DNA of 64,000 nt from Robertmurraya sp. FSL R5-0851. Its GTDB lineage: Bacteria; Bacillota; Bacilli; Bacillales; Cytobacillaceae. Under the pieces are notes generated by a model, which ran no database searches, was not told the DNA's origin, and saw only the letters and a list, made by a program, of their open reading frames with translations. Positions 1 through 6,828 of this stretch are shown piece by piece (the first letter of the stretch is position 1; the number at the start of each line of letters is the position of its first letter). The DNA lies in the NCBI RefSeq assembly GCF_038002965.1, contig NZ_JBBOOE010000001.1, positions 632,501 to 696,500 on the forward strand, in the 5' to 3' direction. A program made the translations under genes and the position numbers.

Positions 1-2
1 AC

Positions 3-947
3 TGGAATGATATCGCCTATCCACAAATGTATGATTTGTATCAAACCTTGCTGTCTAATTTTTGGAAGGCACAAGAAATCAATATGCAAGATGATATTAA
101 ACAATGGGATTCATTATCTTCACATGAAAAGGATATCTTTTTACGAGTGAACACGCAGCTTGCCTCCCTTGATAGCCTTCAAACACCAACGATGAGTCAA
201 GTGCTCGATTATGTGAGCGATTCTAGCTTTAAGGCCATCTTTGCGGTCATTGCTCAGCAGGAGGCTGTTCATAATGAATCGTACTCCTATATATTAAGTT
301 CATTGGTTCCAGTCAGTGAACAAAATGCGCGTTTTAATCAAGCGAAGGATGACCCGATCGTGCAAAAGAGAAACCAACTTATTTTGGATGCTTATGAACA
401 ATTCCGTTCCCATCCAAATGCACAGAATTTATACGAGCTAGCCATCAACTCCATCATTTTAGAAGGAATCTACTTCTATGCGGGCTTTGCCTTTTTCTAT
501 AATCTTGCTCGTCAGCAAAAGATGTTAAAGACGAGTACGATGATTAGCTATATCCAAAGAGATGAGATGCAGCATGCGTATTTTATTTCTCAGTTTGTAC
601 GAATTATGTTAACGGAAAATCCAGAGCTCAATAACCCAGCAAATATTCAATATGCAAAGAATCGCATCAAAGAAGCGGTGGAGCTGGAGAAGGAATGGGC
701 GGGAGAAATATTAGCAGAGATGAACGGAATTGATCTGGAAGAGTTCGGACAATATGTGGAGTATCTGGCCAATAAAAGGCTTCGTCAATTGGGTCTGGAT
801 CATCTTTATGGTGACCGTGAAAATTCAATGCCATGGATTCAAGTGTTTAGTGACGAAATGATTAATGAAACCAAGTCAGACTTTTTTGAGCAGAAATCCC
901 GTACCTATACAAAGGTGACACAGTCCAATGGCTTTGACGAACTTTAA
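3..947 (+). CDS. Ribonucleoside-diphosphate reductase beta subunit (class I), 5'-partial
   Basis: This subunit carries the di-metal/tyrosyl-radical centre used by the alpha subunit to reduce ribonucleotides. The reading frame is open to the left edge (in-frame codons WNDIAYPQ precede the first ATG at 27), so the true N-terminus lies outside the window. Metal-ligand motifs are visible: EAVHNESYSY (E-x2-H with a Tyr four residues after the His), ILEG in the middle helix and DEMQH (E-x2-H) later. The helical all-alpha ferritin-like pattern fits NrdF/NrdB. The gene overlaps the flavodoxin gene downstream, which suggests a class Ib-like system in which a reduced flavoprotein activates the metal centre; this is an inference, as class Ia and Ib beta chains cannot be separated with certainty here. 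Confidence 0.93.
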   Translation, partial: WNDIAYPQMYDLYQTLLSNFWKAQEINMQDDIKQWDSLSSHEKDIFLRVNTQLASLDSLQTPTMSQVLDYVSDSSFKAIFAVIAQQEAVHNESYSYILSSLVPVSEQNARFNQAKDDPIVQKRNQLILDAYEQFRSHPNAQNLYELAINSIILEGIYFYAGFAFFYNLARQQKMLKTSTMISYIQRDEMQHAYFISQFVRIMLTENPELNNPANIQYAKNRIKEAVELEKEWAGEILAEMNGIDLEEFGQYVEYLANKRLRQLGLDHLYGDRENSMPWIQVFSDEMINETKSDFFEQKSRTYTKVTQSNGFDEL

Positions 948-1404
948 GGGAAAAGTAGCGATTGTCTATTCATCCGTCACGGGGAATACAGAAGAACTTG
1001 TTCGTATGGTAGCAAGCTGCCTTCAATCACGATCAATGTCTACGGATTTATTTCAAGTAGAAGATTTTCTCCGTGCGAACATGGATGACTATGATGGGTT
1101 GGTCATCGGAACTTACACATGGGGCAATGGAGAAATTCCAGTAGAAATGAAGCCTGTGTACCAAGAAATAGAACGTCAACATGTTCGAGAGCTCGCCACA
1201 GGAGTGGTTGGGACGGGGGATTCCTTTTACCCTTCCTTTTGTGGAGCGGTGGATGAATTTAGGGATATGCTCTATGTTCATACTTCCTTAGTAGCCACAC
1301 TAAAAGTAGAATTACAGCCACAGTTTAAGGATTATGAAAAATGTGAAAAACTGGCTGAGTTAATGATAGAAAAAATTCAAAGTCGGACCTATAGTACGGT
1401 GTGA
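928..1404 (+). CDS. Flavodoxin, probable RNR-associated electron donor
   Basis: A 158-residue flavodoxin-fold protein. The FMN phosphate-binding loop is seen near the N-terminus as YSSVTGNTEE (T/S-x-T-G-N-T), and the isoalloxazine loops as TYTWGNGEIP and GTGDSFYPSFCGA. Its ATG lies inside the last codons of the RNR beta gene (20-bp overlap), with AAAGGTGA about 9 bases upstream, so the two are translationally coupled. It is longer than typical NrdI and closer to ordinary short-chain flavodoxins, but its position argues that it plays the NrdI-like role of activating or maintaining the beta-subunit cofactor. That role is inferred from context. Confidence 0.9.
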   Translation: MALTNFKGKVAIVYSSVTGNTEELVRMVASCLQSRSMSTDLFQVEDFLRANMDDYDGLVIGTYTWGNGEIPVEMKPVYQEIERQHVRELATGVVGTGDSFYPSFCGAVDEFRDMLYVHTSLVATLKVELQPQFKDYEKCEKLAELMIEKIQSRTYSTV

Positions 1405-1439
1405 AAAAGGTAGTGGGCTCTTGCCTACTACCTTTTTTT
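1404..1439 (+). terminator. Rho-independent terminator of RNR/flavodoxin operon
   Basis: Perfect 11-bp stem AAAAAGGTAGT / ACTACCTTTTT with a 12-base loop and a T run, starting at the flavodoxin stop codon. Confidence 0.9.
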
Positions 1440-1472
1440 ATATTCAATGTTTACCATATATATAATTTGGGT

Positions 1473-1534
1473 ATAAAGGAGGGTCTCTATTTTTGTAGAG
1501 GGACTGCATGCGCAAGGCAGATCCTTCTTTTTTG
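1473..1534 (+). ncRNA. Candidate short structured RNA (three-way junction ending in a T run)
   Basis: The stretch folds as an outer helix AAGGAGGGTC (1476-1485) with GATCCTTCTT (1520-1529), enclosing a CTCTA/TAGAG hairpin and a CTGC/GCAG hairpin, then TTTTTT. A TATAAT box at 1461-1466 lies a suitable distance upstream, though no good -35 is visible. No known riboswitch motif was recognised and no intact gene follows closely, so it may be a small RNA or a leader remnant of the decayed gene downstream. Confidence 0.35.
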
Positions 1535-1658
1535 TGTTTAATTATAGACAAAAATGAATATATTAAACTAGAATTATATGTAAATTTCAATGAGTAAAAA
1601 TGAAAGATTTGTTTAAAAATACCATTCTTTGTTAAAATAAAGAGTGAGGGTAAAGCAG

Positions 1659-1816
1659 ATGACGGATAAGCAAATGAATGAGCTTGTTAGTTTTTTACTA
1701 GCAGGAGATGAAATAGAAACCGGTAAAGACCAGTAGAAAATCATGGTGGAATTATAGAGGTTTCGAGTAAACCTGGGGAAGGGACGACCTTCATTCTTGT
1801 TCTACCTTTAGTATAA
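1659..1816 (+). pseudogene. Remnant with histidine-kinase ATPase tail
   Basis: From 1739 the sequence encodes NHGGIIEVSSKPGEGTTF and ends LVLPLV-stop (1814-1816). This is the G2-to-C-terminus end of a HATPase_c domain of a sporulation-type sensor kinase. Immediately upstream, in a different frame, is a short ATG-initiated segment (1659-1736, MTDKQMNELVSFLLAGDEIE...) ending at TAG. The whole kinase core (H-box, N-box, G1) is absent, so this is a deletion remnant. Whether the short head belongs to the same former gene cannot be told. An intact PAS kinase follows at 2236. Confidence 0.7.
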
Positions 1817-1936
1817 ACGACTTACGTAAGGGAGAAGAAACAATCTAATAGTATTTACGCTTCATGAAGTCATGATCATAACTATTAAATTCTTTCGGAT
1901 TGCAGCAAGTTTATGGAAAAAGGGGTATAGTAAGTT

Positions 1937-2083
1937 TTGAAAATATCAGACAAATAGTTGATGGATGCTTATGCTGCAGCATTGAAGTTGGCTTTAGATC
2001 ATGAACTTATACAGTTATTAGAGGAAGAGGTAGACAAAAGAAAATTAAGACAATTAGTAGAAAACTATTCAATTGAGCAGTGA
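1937..2083 (+). pseudogene. Sda-like sporulation kinase inhibitor with in-frame TAG
   Basis: The frame from a TTG at 1937 reads (M)KISDK-stop-LMDAYAAALKLALDHELIQLL and ends VENYSIEQ at 2083. It matches the Sda pattern (LSD..L...Y..A..L.L...FI.L...EI.RR), a roughly 46-residue anti-kinase that blocks KinA/KinB autophosphorylation. The TAG at 1955-1957 interrupts exactly after the SDK motif. Either the gene is dead, or a shortened protein starts at TTG 1958 or ATG 1961 and keeps the helical hairpin, but no good ribosome site is seen there. AGGGG lies upstream of the 1937 start. The nearby sensor kinase gene is a possible target. Confidence 0.6.
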
Positions 2084-2235
2084 TTGACCTTTAGCCAGAT
2101 ACTATTAGATAGACAAGTTACCTTTACGAGCAGGTATGGCAGGTTAAATTAATGAGAAGTAAGGGCGATTCTATAAATTTGCAGGAGCAAACCTTTAAGG
2201 GAATCCGCTAATTTTCGTTCATAGGGGATAGGGAA

Positions 2236-3681
2236 TTGACAGAAACTTACTTGGAATTACACGCAATGGATAAAGAACTATTGTTTGAGGCATTTACCCA
2301 TGCCCCATTAGGAATGGTGCTGTTAGGGATAAATGGTAAGATCGTGCAAACAAACTCGTCCTTTTGTCATTTTACAGGATATTCAAATGAAGTAATCGTT
2401 CAATTAGGGCTAAGATGTTTATTATATGAAGAAGATTATGTAACAATAGATTCAAATTATCGAATGTTAGTAGCTGGAGAGGTAGATTCTTTTCAAGTAG
2501 AAAAGCGGTTTGTACATAAGAAAGGTCATGTGGTTTGGGGATCCATCAATGCCCATAAAGTTAGTACGTCACAAGCGGATTATATTATTGGCCAAGTGGT
2601 TGATATCACATCTAGTAAACAGATGGATCCACAAGTGGAGACGAATCATTCCCAGCTAGAATCTTTTATTGATAATCATTTAGACCCTATTTTAATCTTC
2701 GATGAAAAAGGGGTTCTAACAAAAGCTAATACTAAGTTTGAGGAAGAGTTTGGTTGGAATCTTCAGGAATTAATCGGTATTAGAATGCGCGATGTTAGAT
2801 TTTTTGCAGATGAAGAAGAAGAGCCATTAAAGGAAAAGGTCCTTCGTGGAGAATGTGTGGAAGGGTACGAAACAACGGTTAAGAAGAAAAATGGAATGAC
2901 AATGGATGTTATGATTACAAGCTTTCCGATTAAGGACTATCAGGGGGGCAAGAACGGGCTCGTTGTTAGTTTTCGTGATATAACAGTCCGAAAACAAGCG
3001 GAAGAACTAATGATTCAGTCGGAAAAGCTTTCAATTGCTGGACAGTTGTCAGCTGCGATTGCACATGAAATTCGAAATCCTATTACAGCAATTAAAGGGT
3101 TTTTAAAGCTTCTGCAAAACTCCAATGAAAAACAGCTGTATTATGAAATCGTTGAGTCAGAAATCGCTCGAATTGAACTGATCTTAAGTGAACTCTTATC
3201 ACTAGCAAAGCCACAAAAAAACAATTTTAAAGAGACCGATTTACGCTTAACCTTAAAGCAATGTATTTCACTATTAGATGCAGAAGCCAATATGAAAAGT
3301 GTTCAGGTGGATTTAAAGCACGAAAGTCTTCTACCAATGATTCATTGTGATGAGAACCAAATTAAGCAAGTGTTCATTAATTTTATGAAAAATTCTTTTG
3401 ATGCCATGCCTAACGGAGGGTCATTACATATTGAGATGGAAAATTGCATGCGGACTTCTGGTATCACCATTCGGTTCAAAGATACCGGATGTGGAATACC
3501 AAAGGAAATTTTATCCAAGATCGGACAGCCCTTTTATACGACAAAAGAAACGGGAACGGGTTTAGGGTTTATGGTAAGTAAGAATATTATTGAGGGCCAT
3601 AGCGGCACCGTACATATCTCAAGTGAAGTAAATATAGGAACAACGATTGAAATCGTTTTACCAAGCTTTAGTAACATATAA
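2236..3681 (+). CDS. PAS-domain sensor histidine kinase (sporulation-kinase type)
   Basis: A 481-residue cytoplasmic kinase with no membrane segments. Residues about 14-130 and 140-258 are two PAS domains (each with the WG/GxV..F.DIT pattern). The HisKA dimerisation box is AIAHEIRNPITAIKGF with the phosphorylatable His. The ATPase part has N-box FMKNSFDAMPNGG, G1 KDTGCGIP and G2 ETGTGLGF. This layout resembles KinA/KinE-type kinases that feed the Spo0 phosphorelay. A TTG start at 2236 is preferred because GGGGATAGGG lies just upstream; the internal ATG at 2266 lacks a ribosome site. It stands alone, with a terminator after it. The partner regulator is not in the window. Confidence 0.9.
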   Translation: MTETYLELHAMDKELLFEAFTHAPLGMVLLGINGKIVQTNSSFCHFTGYSNEVIVQLGLRCLLYEEDYVTIDSNYRMLVAGEVDSFQVEKRFVHKKGHVVWGSINAHKVSTSQADYIIGQVVDITSSKQMDPQVETNHSQLESFIDNHLDPILIFDEKGVLTKANTKFEEEFGWNLQELIGIRMRDVRFFADEEEEPLKEKVLRGECVEGYETTVKKKNGMTMDVMITSFPIKDYQGGKNGLVVSFRDITVRKQAEELMIQSEKLSIAGQLSAAIAHEIRNPITAIKGFLKLLQNSNEKQLYYEIVESEIARIELILSELLSLAKPQKNNFKETDLRLTLKQCISLLDAEANMKSVQVDLKHESLLPMIHCDENQIKQVFINFMKNSFDAMPNGGSLHIEMENCMRTSGITIRFKDTGCGIPKEILSKIGQPFYTTKETGTGLGFMVSKNIIEGHSGTVHISSEVNIGTTIEIVLPSFSNI

Positions 3682-3682
3682 T

Positions 3683-3714
3683 AACCTCATCCGAGTGTGG
3701 ATGAGGTTGTTATT
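3683..3714. terminator. Bidirectional terminator between kinase and DUF2653 gene
   Basis: 10-bp stem AACCTCATCC/GGATGAGGTT with a 6-base loop, followed by T-rich sequence on the plus strand; it also closes the convergent minus-strand gene. Confidence 0.8.
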
Positions 3715-3715
3715 T

Positions 3716-4003
3716 TTATCCAATATAAGCAATGATTCCTTCATTGTCGTCTAAATGTAGCTTGATTGGAGCATATGGATCTCTTCCTAAATATTCATCG
3801 ATCCAAAGGCGTAACGCTTCAATTAAATTCGCAGTGATAAGCACTTGTTTTCGATCATCCACGAACACTTCAGCAGAAAAGCCGTAATCATCATCATACA
3901 TAAGCTCTACTTCGACTGCTTCAGGTTTGATTTGCTTTTTCTTAGCGATATAAACACAAATTGCATTAATAATATCTTGTTCGGGAATAATTAGCTTCTC
4001 CAT
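3716..4003 (-). CDS. DUF2653 family protein (YxcD-like)
   Basis: A 95-residue acidic soluble protein, starting MEKLIIPEQDIINAIC with a central MYDDDYGFSAEV stretch. It resembles the DUF2653/YxcD family of Bacillus, whose function is not known. Its start lies inside the end of the upstream membrane protein gene (13-bp overlap), so the two form an operon. No catalytic motif is seen. Confidence 0.75.
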   Translation of the reverse strand: MEKLIIPEQDIINAICVYIAKKKQIKPEAVEVELMYDDDYGFSAEVFVDDRKQVLITANLIEALRLWIDEYLGRDPYAPIKLHLDDNEGIIAYIG

Positions 4004-4437
4004 GGGTTCGTATTCTCTTGCTTCTTTTTCTTTTTAAGAGCGGTAAAAACCATGCGAATGACACTAATTAAGATGATAATAGCAAACACATTGACCATGA
4101 ATCCAAGAATGGAACCTAAGATTCCCATGTTTGCAAATAGACTACCAAATAATAGACCAGCAAGTCCACCGATCATAAGTCCCTTCATCAGACCGCCGGA
4201 GAAGAATCCTTTATTTGCTGTAGTGGTAGATTTATTAGTTGTGGTCGAATCCGATTTTTTATTTTGGAAGAATGAATTGTTGTTATTGGTCGTTGTATTT
4301 GAATTATTGTTGAAGCTTTTCTTTCCTGATTTATACGATTTTGCTTCCACTGTCGTGGTGTGATCTTGGAACACAATGTTTCCAACTGGTGAAAAAATAA
4401 GTGCTGCCATTAGCAAAGCTGATAGTAACTTTTTCAT
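3991..4437 (-). CDS. Secreted/membrane protein with Asn/Thr-rich linker (Tim44-like type)
   Basis: 148 residues: a signal-like N-terminus (MKKLLSALLMAALIF), an Asn/Thr/Lys-rich low-complexity linker (about 35-75), a glycine-rich segment GGLMKGLMIGGLAGLLFGSLF, then a hydrophobic helix (about 105-132) and a Lys-rich tail. This layout is seen in Bacillus proteins annotated as Tim44-like membrane proteins. Function unknown; co-transcribed with the DUF2653 gene. Confidence 0.75.
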   Translation of the reverse strand: MKKLLSALLMAALIFSPVGNIVFQDHTTTVEAKSYKSGKKSFNNNSNTTTNNNNSFFQNKKSDSTTTNKSTTTANKGFFSGGLMKGLMIGGLAGLLFGSLFANMGILGSILGFMVNVFAIIILISVIRMVFTALKKKKKQENTNPWRS

Positions 4438-4523
4438 TCCTTTTGTTTTCCCCCTGTAATGTATATTTCTACTTCTCTATTGTATACGAAGTAAGGATGA
4501 AAGGGTTTCGTTTTTTATAAAAA

Positions 4524-4556
4524 AAATAGAATGGAAAGAGGTTCCATTCTATTTTT
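4524..4556 (-). terminator. Terminator of brnQ
   Basis: Perfect 14-bp stem AAAATAGAATGGAA/TTCCATTCTATTTT with a 5-base loop, just past the brnQ stop; a T run follows on the minus strand. Confidence 0.85.
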
Positions 4557-4562
4557 GAGGGC

Positions 4563-5897
4563 TTAGGATGCTTTCGTTTCTACTAGTTGGGATGGAACGG
4601 GCTTTTTTTCAAAGATTCCAAGGAGCCATCCGATAGCTGTTCCAACGAAAGCAGGAATGATCCATTCAAGACCAACAGAGGCAAATGGGAGTGCCTTTGC
4701 CACCGATTGTAAAAATCCTAGGTTCACTCCAGCTGTAGCAAGGCCACTATTTACAGCAAAAATACCGGTAAATAACATTGCGCTGCCATATACTTTACGA
4801 ATATTTTTGTAATAACGACTAAAGAAAGTGAGCAAGGTTAAAACGATTGTTAGCGGATAAGCTGTCACAAGGAACGGAACAGAAACTTTTAAAATTTGTG
4901 CAAGTCCCATATTGGAAAGGGTAAACCCAATGAGTGTAACAATCAGGGCCACTGTTCGATAGCTTACTTTAGGTAGAAGCTTCGAGAAGTACTGACCACA
5001 TGCAACCGTAAGACCGACGACAGTTGTAAAGCAAGCTAACGTAAAGATAAATCCTAGAAGTGCCTTGCCACTTGAACCAAGTAGTAGGGTGGATGCGGCA
5101 GTTAACAAATCAGTACCGCTTGCATATGAACCAGAAGCAGCCATTTTTCCACCGATAAGTCCTAGGCTTACATAAACGAGTGAAAGAAGAACGCCAGCGA
5201 CAAGTGCTGCCTTCAAGGTATACTTGGTTAATTGTTTCTTATCTGTAATTCCTCTTTGTTTAATCGCAGATAAAATAACGATTCCAAACGCAAGAGCGGC
5301 AAGAGCATCCATCGTGTTGTATCCTTCGATGAAGCCTGTGGAAAAGGCATTCGCTTGATACGGCTCAGCGGGTGTTTGCAAATGGCCATCCATCTTAAAT
5401 AAACCGATTGTGCATAAAGTGACCATTGCCACGAGTAAGACTGGAGTGATCCAGCGCCCCATATATTGTTCCATCTTTGAAGGGTTTAAACTCACTACAA
5501 ATACAAGCGCAAAAAAGACCGAAGAAAATGCTAATAATACGAAAGCTGAGTTGGAGGAGCTTCCTAAGAATGGTTTGATTCCCATCTCATAAGCAACATT
5601 TGCATTTCTTGGAATCGCTAAAAATGGTCCGATGGAAAGGTACACAATCACCATAAAAATCGTGCTGAACCATGGATGGACGCGATTGCCGATTTCTGCA
5701 GCTCCATCTTTAACTAGTGAAACAGCAAGAAGCACAGCAAAAGGCAATCCAACACCTGTTAAAATAAACCCGCCAATCGCTAGCCAATAAGAGGTGCCCG
5801 CTTGTGCTCCTAATACCGGAGGGAAGATCAAATTTCCAGCTCCAAAAAACATAGAGAATAACATTAATCCAATAACCAAAGTGTCAAATTTCTTCAT
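4563..5897 (-). CDS. brnQ: Branched-chain amino acid transporter (LIVCS family)
   Basis: A 444-residue, 12-helix carrier that imports Leu, Ile and Val with sodium or protons. The N-terminus shows the family hallmark FFGAGNLIFPP; a helix-breaking GYNTMDALAALAFG segment lies near the middle. The start ATG has an AAGGGGAAAAG site upstream on the minus strand. The gene is preceded by a complete T-box leader and a good promoter, so its transcription should rise when the cognate tRNA is uncharged. It is a single-gene unit with its own terminator. Confidence 0.95.
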   Translation of the reverse strand: MKKFDTLVIGLMLFSMFFGAGNLIFPPVLGAQAGTSYWLAIGGFILTGVGLPFAVLLAVSLVKDGAAEIGNRVHPWFSTIFMVIVYLSIGPFLAIPRNANVAYEMGIKPFLGSSSNSAFVLLAFSSVFFALVFVVSLNPSKMEQYMGRWITPVLLVAMVTLCTIGLFKMDGHLQTPAEPYQANAFSTGFIEGYNTMDALAALAFGIVILSAIKQRGITDKKQLTKYTLKAALVAGVLLSLVYVSLGLIGGKMAASGSYASGTDLLTAASTLLLGSSGKALLGFIFTLACFTTVVGLTVACGQYFSKLLPKVSYRTVALIVTLIGFTLSNMGLAQILKVSVPFLVTAYPLTIVLTLLTFFSRYYKNIRKVYGSAMLFTGIFAVNSGLATAGVNLGFLQSVAKALPFASVGLEWIIPAFVGTAIGWLLGIFEKKPVPSQLVETKAS

Positions 5898-5931
5898 TTT
5901 CTTTTCCCCTTTTCTATTTTAGAAAAATAAA

Positions 5932-6195
5932 AAGACCCGTCCCTAATGAAAGGGACGAGTCTGATAGCTCGCGTTACCACCCTAATTCCGCTGCAAAAAA
6001 GCAGTCGGCTCTTAGTCAACGTACCAACATACGTGATCCTTGTAACGGCGGAACCCGTCAAAGCTTACTAGTGTTCAGCTTTGCATCTCGGAGATGATTT
6101 TCAGATCCAGCTTGAACATCGACTTTCACCACGCGTCGACTCTCTTTAGTACAAGGGGTTGAATCCTACTCTTCTCGTCATCAATTTGTAATATG
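5932..6195 (-). ncRNA. T-box leader controlling brnQ
   Basis: Read on the minus strand: a GAGTA (AGTA bulge) near the 5' end, a GTGGTGAAAGTCGA stem I apical region, AGTAAGCTTTGACGGG...CCGTTAC stem III, and the T-box sequence GGGTGGTAACGCG (plus-strand 5967-5979). A terminator follows (GACTCGTCCCT...AGGGACGGGTC then TTTTTATTTTT, about 5934-5965). In the specifier loop I place ATC (Ile) inside GAAAATCA, between helices GGATTC/GGATCT and GATGA/TCATC; this assignment is tentative. UGGU in the T-box pairs with a discriminator A, which suits Ile, Leu or Val tRNAs. Confidence 0.92.
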
Positions 6196-6201
6196 GTTAT
6201 T

Positions 6202-6230
6202 AATTTAACAAATGAAAAATGTTATGTCAA
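6202..6230 (-). promoter_or_regulatory. SigA-type promoter of the brnQ T-box transcript
   Basis: On the minus strand TTGACA (6225-6230) is followed after 17 bases by TAAATT (6202-6207). Confidence 0.65.
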
Positions 6231-6276
6231 TATATTTTGAACATTTATATTTTTAATAATTGGATGAATATAATTA

Positions 6277-6645
6277 TTATTCTCCGATGATTTCAATTCG
6301 ATTTCCGAAGGGGTCATCGATATAAATCCGATCCACATCGGGAATAAGGGTGTCCTCTTTGTACGGAACATGATGATCTTGTAGGTGATCTTTTAAAGAG
6401 TTCAGGTTTTTAACTACGAACGCCGGGTGAGCTTTTTTAGCTGGAGAAAAGGGTTCTTCGATACCGATATGAAGCTCTTGTTGAGCACCGAGTTGAAACC
6501 AAACCCCTCCGCGTTTTTTTAGCGCCGCCGGTTTTTCGATTTCTGTTAAACCAAGAATCGTACTAAAAAAATGCCTCGTTTGATCCTCACTATCAGCCGG
6601 TGCAGCAAGTTGAATATGATCAATTTTAATAAATGAAAAGTTCAT
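6277..6645 (-). CDS. VOC family protein (glyoxalase/bleomycin-resistance fold)
   Basis: 122 residues with a single beta-alpha-beta-beta-beta repeat: IDHIQLAAP at the start (first metal-ligand His), LHIGIE in the middle, YIDDPFGNRIEII at the end (last metal-ligand Glu). The start at 6645 is chosen because GGAAAGGA precedes it; the frame stays open further upstream but that part does not look like the family. Substrate unknown; such stand-alone VOC proteins act as dioxygenases, thiol transferases or binding proteins. Confidence 0.85.
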   Translation of the reverse strand: MNFSFIKIDHIQLAAPADSEDQTRHFFSTILGLTEIEKPAALKKRGGVWFQLGAQQELHIGIEEPFSPAKKAHPAFVVKNLNSLKDHLQDHHVPYKEDTLIPDVDRIYIDDPFGNRIEIIGE

Positions 6646-6794
6646 ACAATCGGTCCTTTCCGTGTTTGATAGTTTAAGTGTAGGAAGAATGAGGAGATAA
6701 GTAAAATATGGAAAATTTATGATGGGGAATAAGGGGGGCTTATTGGGTGTAGTTGGGACCTGGCAAAACTTCCTCCCACACAGCACAAAATCAA

Positions 6795-6824
6795 CGAAAA
6801 AACTCCCGCCTCCATGCGGGAGTT
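6795..6824 (-). terminator. Terminator of the class B PBP gene
   Basis: 9-bp stem AACTCCCGC/GCGGGAGTT with a 6-base loop; on the minus strand TTTTTTCG follows. Confidence 0.85.
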
Positions 6825-6828
6825 CGGC

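Noticed and set aside
2100..2214. Short open frame YLYEQVWQVKLMRSKGD... between Sda-like gene and the kinase
   Set aside because: No start codon with a ribosome site and no recognised family; may be decayed coding DNA but not supportable as a gene.
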